A stretch of 64,000 nt of DNA from the NCBI GenBank assembly GCA_963821345.1, contig CAWGDM010000003.1, forward strand, positions 310,001-374,000, read 5' to 3'. This document shows, piece after piece, positions 60,104-64,000 of this stretch. A program made the translations under genes and the position numbers. The number at the start of each line of letters is the position of its first letter. Position 1 is the first letter of the stretch. The DNA is from WHSW01 sp963821345 (GTDB taxonomy: Bacteria > Actinomycetota > Thermoleophilia > Solirubrobacterales > 70-9). Under the pieces are notes generated by a model. That model was not told the DNA's origin and searched no databases. It saw nothing but the letters and a program-made list of their open reading frames with translations.

Positions 60104-62465
60104 CCGGCCGACCGCGCGCCCGCGGATCGGGCCGCGGCTCGCGCTTGCCGCCAGGTTCGCGGCGCTCACCGGCGCGACGGCGGGGCTCGCCGCATCGCCG
60201 ACGGCGCCAGCCGACGCGACCGCGGGGGCGCTCGCGGTCGCCGCCGGCGTCGGGCTGGCGATCGTCGCGCCGCGGACCCCACGCGGCGGCGCCGACCGGA
60301 TCGGGGGCGCCGGCGCGCTCTGGCTGGTCGTGGTCGCCGGCGCGGCGGCCGTCGCCGGCCTCGCGGCCGGCTCGGCGCGGCTGGCGGCGATCGACGCCGG
60401 CGCGCTCACGCTCGCGCCCGGGACCCGGGCTGAGGTCGAGGGTTTCGTCGGCGCGGTTCCGCACCGGGCGCCGGGCGGGCTCCAGGTCCGGCTCGAGACA
60501 CCCGCCGGGCGGCTGCTGGTCGAGGCGCCCGACGATGGCGCCGGGCTCGAGGTCGGCGCGGGAGTCGCGGCGAGCGGCACGATCCGCGCGCCGAGCGACT
60601 TCGAGCGCGCCTACCTCGAACGCCAGGGAATCGATCGGATCCTGGTCGCCGACTCGATCGAGCCGACGCCGGCGGTGCGCGGTGGGGTGCTGGGCGCCCT
60701 CGACCGGGTGCGTACGCGGGCCGAGGTGGCGCTCGGCGCCGGGACGCCGCCGCCCGCCGCGGCCCTGCTGCGCGGGTTCGTCCTCGGCCAGGACGACCGC
60801 ATCGACGAGCCGACCCGCGAGCGGTTCAAGCGCTCCGGGCTCGCTCACTTACTTGCCGTCTCGGGTCAGAACGTGGTCCTGCTCGCGGTCCTGGCGGCGG
60901 CCGCGCTCGCCCTGTTCGGGGTCGGCGCCAGGGCCCGATTGGCGGCCACGTTGGCGCTGATCGCCGTCTACGTCCTGGTCACCGGCGCCGGGCCGTCGAT
61001 CCAGCGCGCCGGGGTGATGGGCGCCGCCGGCGATCGTCGCCGCGCTCGCGGGCCGGCCGCGATCACGGTGGTACGCACTGTTGCTGGCCGCCGCCGCAAC
61101 CCTGGCGCTCAACCCGCGAGCGACCGGCGACATCGGCTGGCAGCTGAGCTTCGCCGCGGTGCTCGGGATCCTGGCGGCGGCGGCGCCGCTGGCCCGACTG
61201 TTCGGCGGGCCGCAGCCCGGCGCGCGCCGTCGGGCGCTCTCCGAGGCAGCGGCGCTGACCGTCGCGGCGACGCTGGCGACGGCGCCGTTGATGGCCCTCC
61301 ACTTCGGCACCGTCTCGGTCCTCGCGCTGCCTGCGAATCTGCTCGCGGTCCCGGCCGAGGCGCCGGTGATGTGGCTGGGGATGCTGGCGGCGGCCGTCGG
61401 CCAAGTCAGCTCGGCGCCGGTCGAGCCTCTGACCTGGCTCGCCGGGCTGCTCGCCGGCTACATCGACCAGGTCGCCGCCTGGTTCGCCGCTCCGGCGTGG
61501 GCGCAGCCGAGCGTCGGGTTGGGCGGCCCGTGGGCCCTGGCCGGCGTCTACGCGACGCTTGGGTCGGCGCTGGCGATCGGCCTGCGGCTCGCCGCCCGCC
61601 GCCAGGGGCTGCGCCCGGCGGCGCCGCCGATGCGGGCGCCAGCGGCGCTCGCGGGTCTCGCAACGGTGGCGATGATCGCCGCGGTCCTCGTATTGACCGC
61701 GCCCGCGACCCGGTCGGCGCCGGGCGGCGGCCTCGCGATCACGGTGCTCGACGTCGGCCAGGGCGACGCGATCCTGCTGGCGCCGCGCGGCGGTGATCCG
61801 ATCCTGGTCGACGCGGGCCCGGCCGCCGCCGGCGTCGCCGGCGAGCTCGACCGCCGTGGCATCGACGAGTTGGCGGCGCTCGTGCTCACTCACTCCGACA
61901 GCGACCACACCGGCGGCGCGCCGGCGGTTCTCCAAGGGATCGGAGCGACCCACCTGGTGGTCGCCCGTGCCGACTCGGCCGTGCGGGCAGCGGCCGCCGC
62001 CGCCGACGGGCGGCCGCAGCGGGTCGCCGCCGGCTCGACGCTTCGCTCCGCGGGGCTGCGGCTACGCGTCCTCTGGCCGCCGTCAGCGCGCCGCGGCGAG
62101 CTCGACTCCGCGGCGCAGCCGAACGCCGCGTCACTCGTCCTGCTCGCGCGCTGGCATCGCTTCCGGATCCTGCTCACCGGCGATGCCGAGGCCGAGCTCG
62201 CCCCCGTGCACCCCGGCGACGTCGACGTGCTCAAGATCGCCCACCATGGCAGCGAGGACGCTGGGCTCCGGGCGCTGCTGACCGAGTCCACGCCCGAGCT
62301 CGCGGTGATCTCGGTCGGGGCCGAGAACCCGTACGGGCACCCGTCGCCGAGCACGCTGGCGAGCCTGGCGGCCGCCGGCGTTCCGTCTCCTGCGCACCGA
62401 CCTCGACGGCGAGATCACGATCTCTGTCAGCCGCGGCGGCTGGTCGGTCGCACCGGCACCCGATC
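60051..62465 (+). CDS. comEC: Competence protein ComEC, DNA uptake channel (frameshifted twice)
   Basis: An OB-fold region (GTRAEVEGFVGAVPHRAPGG), the multi-helix Competence domain (SGLAHLLAVSGQNVVLLAVL) and a C-terminal MBL domain (LDVGQGDAILLAPRGGDPIL, LTHSDSDHTGG, IAHHGSEDAG). Two extra bases interrupt it: near 61024 (GGGCGCCGCCGG) and near 62380 (GCCGGCGTTCC). After the second, the frame continues FRLLRTDLDGEITISVSRGG; the exact stop is unclear. GTG 60051 overlaps comEA and is the only start found. Confidence 0.88.
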
Positions 62466-62484
62466 GTGTAGGGTGCCGCGCGAG

Positions 62485-62871
62485 ATGGAAGCGAGCGACG
62501 CCCCGCCGACCCCGACGCCGGCCGAGGAAGAGCCCGCCACCGGCGGTTGGCGGGCCCTGGCGATCGTGCTCGCGATCGCGCTCCTGTTCGCCGGCACCGT
62601 GATCGCGGCCCGCAGCATCGACGTGATCGGGATCCCGGCCGGTGAGGCGGCCTGCAAGGCGGAGAAGGGCTGCACCGAGTTCTTCGACGGCTCCTCGGGC
62701 GCGCAGACGCTGACGATCATGCTCGGCATCGCCAGCGGCGTGCTCGCGCTGTGCGCTGCGATCGCGGCGTTTGCGTTCGCGGCCACCGGTCGCCGCGGGG
62801 ATTGGATGCTGTGGCTGACCACCGGGGCGATCGCCCTAGGCGGGATCACGATCCTGCTCGACATCATCTGA
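62485..62871 (+). CDS. Small three-helix membrane protein
   Basis: A 128-residue protein from ATG 62485, preceded by a Pro/Glu-rich N-terminus (DAPPTPTPAEEEPATGG). Three hydrophobic helices: ALAIVLAIALLFAGTVIAA, TIMLGIASGVLALCAAIAAF, WLTTGAIALGGITILLDII. A Cys pair lies between helices 1 and 2 (EAACKAEKGCTEF). Unknown function; located between comEC and holA. Confidence 0.7.
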   Translation: MEASDAPPTPTPAEEEPATGGWRALAIVLAIALLFAGTVIAARSIDVIGIPAGEAACKAEKGCTEFFDGSSGAQTLTIMLGIASGVLALCAAIAAFAFAATGRRGDWMLWLTTGAIALGGITILLDII

Positions 62872-62891
62872 GCTGCGGCCGGAACGCCGAA

Positions 62892-62897
62892 TACACT
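62892..62897 (+). promoter_or_regulatory. -10-like box TACACT before holA
   Basis: TACACT ends 7 nt before the TTG start of holA. Confidence 0.4.
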
Positions 62898-62904
62898 CGG
62901 CCGG

Positions 62905-63912
62905 TTGGCTGATCGGAGCGACAAGACCGGCCTCGAGCCCGCGTACCTGATCGCCGGCACCGACTTCGCCAAGCTCGACGCCGCGCTCGCCCGCCTGCGC
63001 GACCGGGCCGAGGCCGAGGGCGGCCCGGGCGCGCTGGAGTCGTTCGGGCCCGCGCCGGGCTCGGCCGCGGGGCCCGACGCCGAGGGGCTGGTGGCGGCGA
63101 TTCCGACGCTCTCGCTGACCGCGTCGCGCCGCTACCTGCTCGCGGACGGGGTCGAACGCTGGTCGGCCAAGCAGGCCGCCCCCGTCGCTGAGGCGCTCGC
63201 CGCGCTGCCGCCGGACCTGACGCTCGTGCTCATCGCCCGCGAGGCGCCGCCGAAGCTGCGGGCGCCGAAGAAGCTCGCCGACGCGGTCGAGACCTGCGGC
63301 GGCAGGGTGATCTCCTACGAAGCCCCCAAGGCCCGCGACCTACCCCGGTGGCTGGTCGCCGAGGCCGCCGCCCGCGGCTTCGAACTCGATCCCGCCGCGG
63401 CCCGGTTGCTGGTCGAGCGGCTGGGGGAGGGGACGGTGCGGCTGGCGGTCGAGCTCGACCGGCTGGCTACGTGGGCCGGCCCGGGAGGCACGGTCGAGGT
63501 CGCCGACCTCGAGGAGATGATCGCCGACACCTCCGAGGAGGTCGCGTGGGCGCTCTCGGACGCGATCATCGACCGCGATCCGGCCGCGGCGCTGCGGGCG
63601 GCCGAGCGGCTCGCCGAGCAGGGTGAGTCGGTGACGCCGCTGATCTACCAGGCGGCGAAGCGGCTGCGCGAGGCGAACGCCGCGCTCGAGCTGCTCGACC
63701 AGGGGATGGCCCGCCGCGAGGTCGAGGGGGCGTTGCCGATGCACCCCTACGCGGCGAAGATGCTGCTGCGCCGGCTCGAGGGCCGCACCGCCGAGCAGTT
63801 GCGGGCGGCGACCTGCGCGGTTGCCGACCTGGAGTGGTGGACGCGTGGCGGCGCGGACTATCCAGAGCGCGTCGCGCTCACGCTGGCCGTGCGACGTGCC
63901 TCAGGGGCGTGA
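62905..63912 (+). CDS. holA: DNA polymerase III subunit delta
   Basis: A 335-residue clamp-loader subunit that opens the beta clamp. Visible features: YLIAGTDFAKLDAALARLRD, SRRYLLADGVERW, VISYEAPKARDLPRWLVAEA and TSEEVAWALSDAIIDRDPAA. TTG start. It is convergent with rpsT, a pairing common in actinobacteria (comEA-comEC-holA-rpsT). Confidence 0.93.
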   Translation: MADRSDKTGLEPAYLIAGTDFAKLDAALARLRDRAEAEGGPGALESFGPAPGSAAGPDAEGLVAAIPTLSLTASRRYLLADGVERWSAKQAAPVAEALAALPPDLTLVLIAREAPPKLRAPKKLADAVETCGGRVISYEAPKARDLPRWLVAEAAARGFELDPAAARLLVERLGEGTVRLAVELDRLATWAGPGGTVEVADLEEMIADTSEEVAWALSDAIIDRDPAAALRAAERLAEQGESVTPLIYQAAKRLREANAALELLDQGMARREVEGALPMHPYAAKMLLRRLEGRTAEQLRAATCAVADLEWWTRGGADYPERVALTLAVRRASGA

Positions 63913-63913
63913 G

Positions 63914-64000
63914 TCAGGAGCCGGCCCGGACGCGGGCCGCGCGGGCCTTCTTGCGGGCCCCGGAGTTGCGGTGCAGGGCGCCCTTGCGCACCGCGGTGTC
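63914..64000 (-). CDS. rpsT: Ribosomal protein S20 (5' end outside window)
   Basis: The last 28 codons and the stop are present on the minus strand: AVRKGALHRNSGARKKARAA then RVRAGS, matching the C-terminal helix of S20. The start lies beyond the window edge. Confidence 0.9.
   Translation of the reverse strand, partial: DTAVRKGALHRNSGARKKARAARVRAGS

Noticed and set aside
61024..62380. Programmed ribosomal frameshifting in comEC, comEA or tig
   Set aside because: No slippery heptamer plus downstream structure is seen, the sites differ, and similar +1 breaks occur in many unrelated genes, which fits sequence error better.

Overview
The window is about 70% GC with strong G/C third positions. 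Its gene order (tig, clpP, clpX, valS, folC, ndk, maf, mreC-mreD-PBP2-rodA, rng, rplU, rpmA, obgE, proB, proA, nadD, rsfS, leuS, comEA, comEC, holA, rpsT) is a chromosomal housekeeping backbone of a high-GC actinobacterium. The families in it (TIR-WD40, CSLREA beta-helix, a DUF559 protein with an AbiEi-type N-terminus, a double-zinc-ribbon membrane protein beside ndk) suggest class Thermoleophilia (Solirubrobacterales-like). That placement is an inference; no rRNA is present.

Layout. 0-2.7 kb: 3' part of a fused spermidine-synthase-like gene, then an aldo/keto reductase. 2.7-24.4 kb: the tig-clpP-clpX protein-quality-control cluster, split by two accessory blocks. Block 1 (4.1-12.4 kb) holds an orphan peptide-binding lipoprotein, a TIR-TM-WD40 protein, a convergent membrane TrkA-N/RyR protein, a zinc metallopeptidase lipoprotein and a PrsW-type protease. 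Block 2 (13.2-22.9 kb) holds a secreted HEFFH metalloprotease overlapping an RTX-repeat protein, then an opposed, tightly overlapping operon of two membrane proteins (one with TPR-like repeats) and a second TIR-TM-WD40 protein. 24.4-33 kb: CSLREA beta-helix protein, valS, folC, amidase, zinc-ribbon protein, ndk, maf, cupredoxin. 33-40.6 kb: rod-shape operon, rng, rplU, rpmA. 40.6-41.5 kb: a DUF559-type gene bracketed by two identical 41-bp hairpin repeats. 41.5-50.2 kb: ECF sigma/anti-sigma pair, EEP phosphohydrolase, obgE, proB, protease, proA, nadD, rsfS, a DivIVA-like coiled-coil protein. 50.2-56 kb: beta-propeller lipoprotein/secreted protein, a PD-(D/E)XK nuclease frame running through tRNA-Ala(GGC) into a Phd-like remnant, VOC protein, alpha/beta hydrolase, and a MarR/YceI/FMN-reductase set. 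56-64 kb: leuS, cupin, acylphosphatase, comEA, comEC, holA and the 3' end of rpsT.

Two properties run through the whole window. First, many genes have a TANNNT -10-like box ending only 6-11 nt before the start codon, so leaderless transcription is probably common. Second, at least ten conserved genes are broken by what looks each time like one extra base. This points to assembly or basecalling error rather than gene decay, so those genes are annotated here as full-length functional genes with a frameshift.

Best candidates for undescribed biology: (1) the TIR-WD40 / membrane TrkA-N-RyR pair and the second TIR-WD40 operon, both inserted in the Clp cluster; (2) the hairpin-bracketed DUF559 cassette, whose start and stop codons lie inside the repeats; (3) the nuclease whose frame has no stop before the adjacent tRNA; (4) a perfect hairpin that covers the rodA stop and the ribosome-binding site of a CTG-initiated RNase E/G gene.
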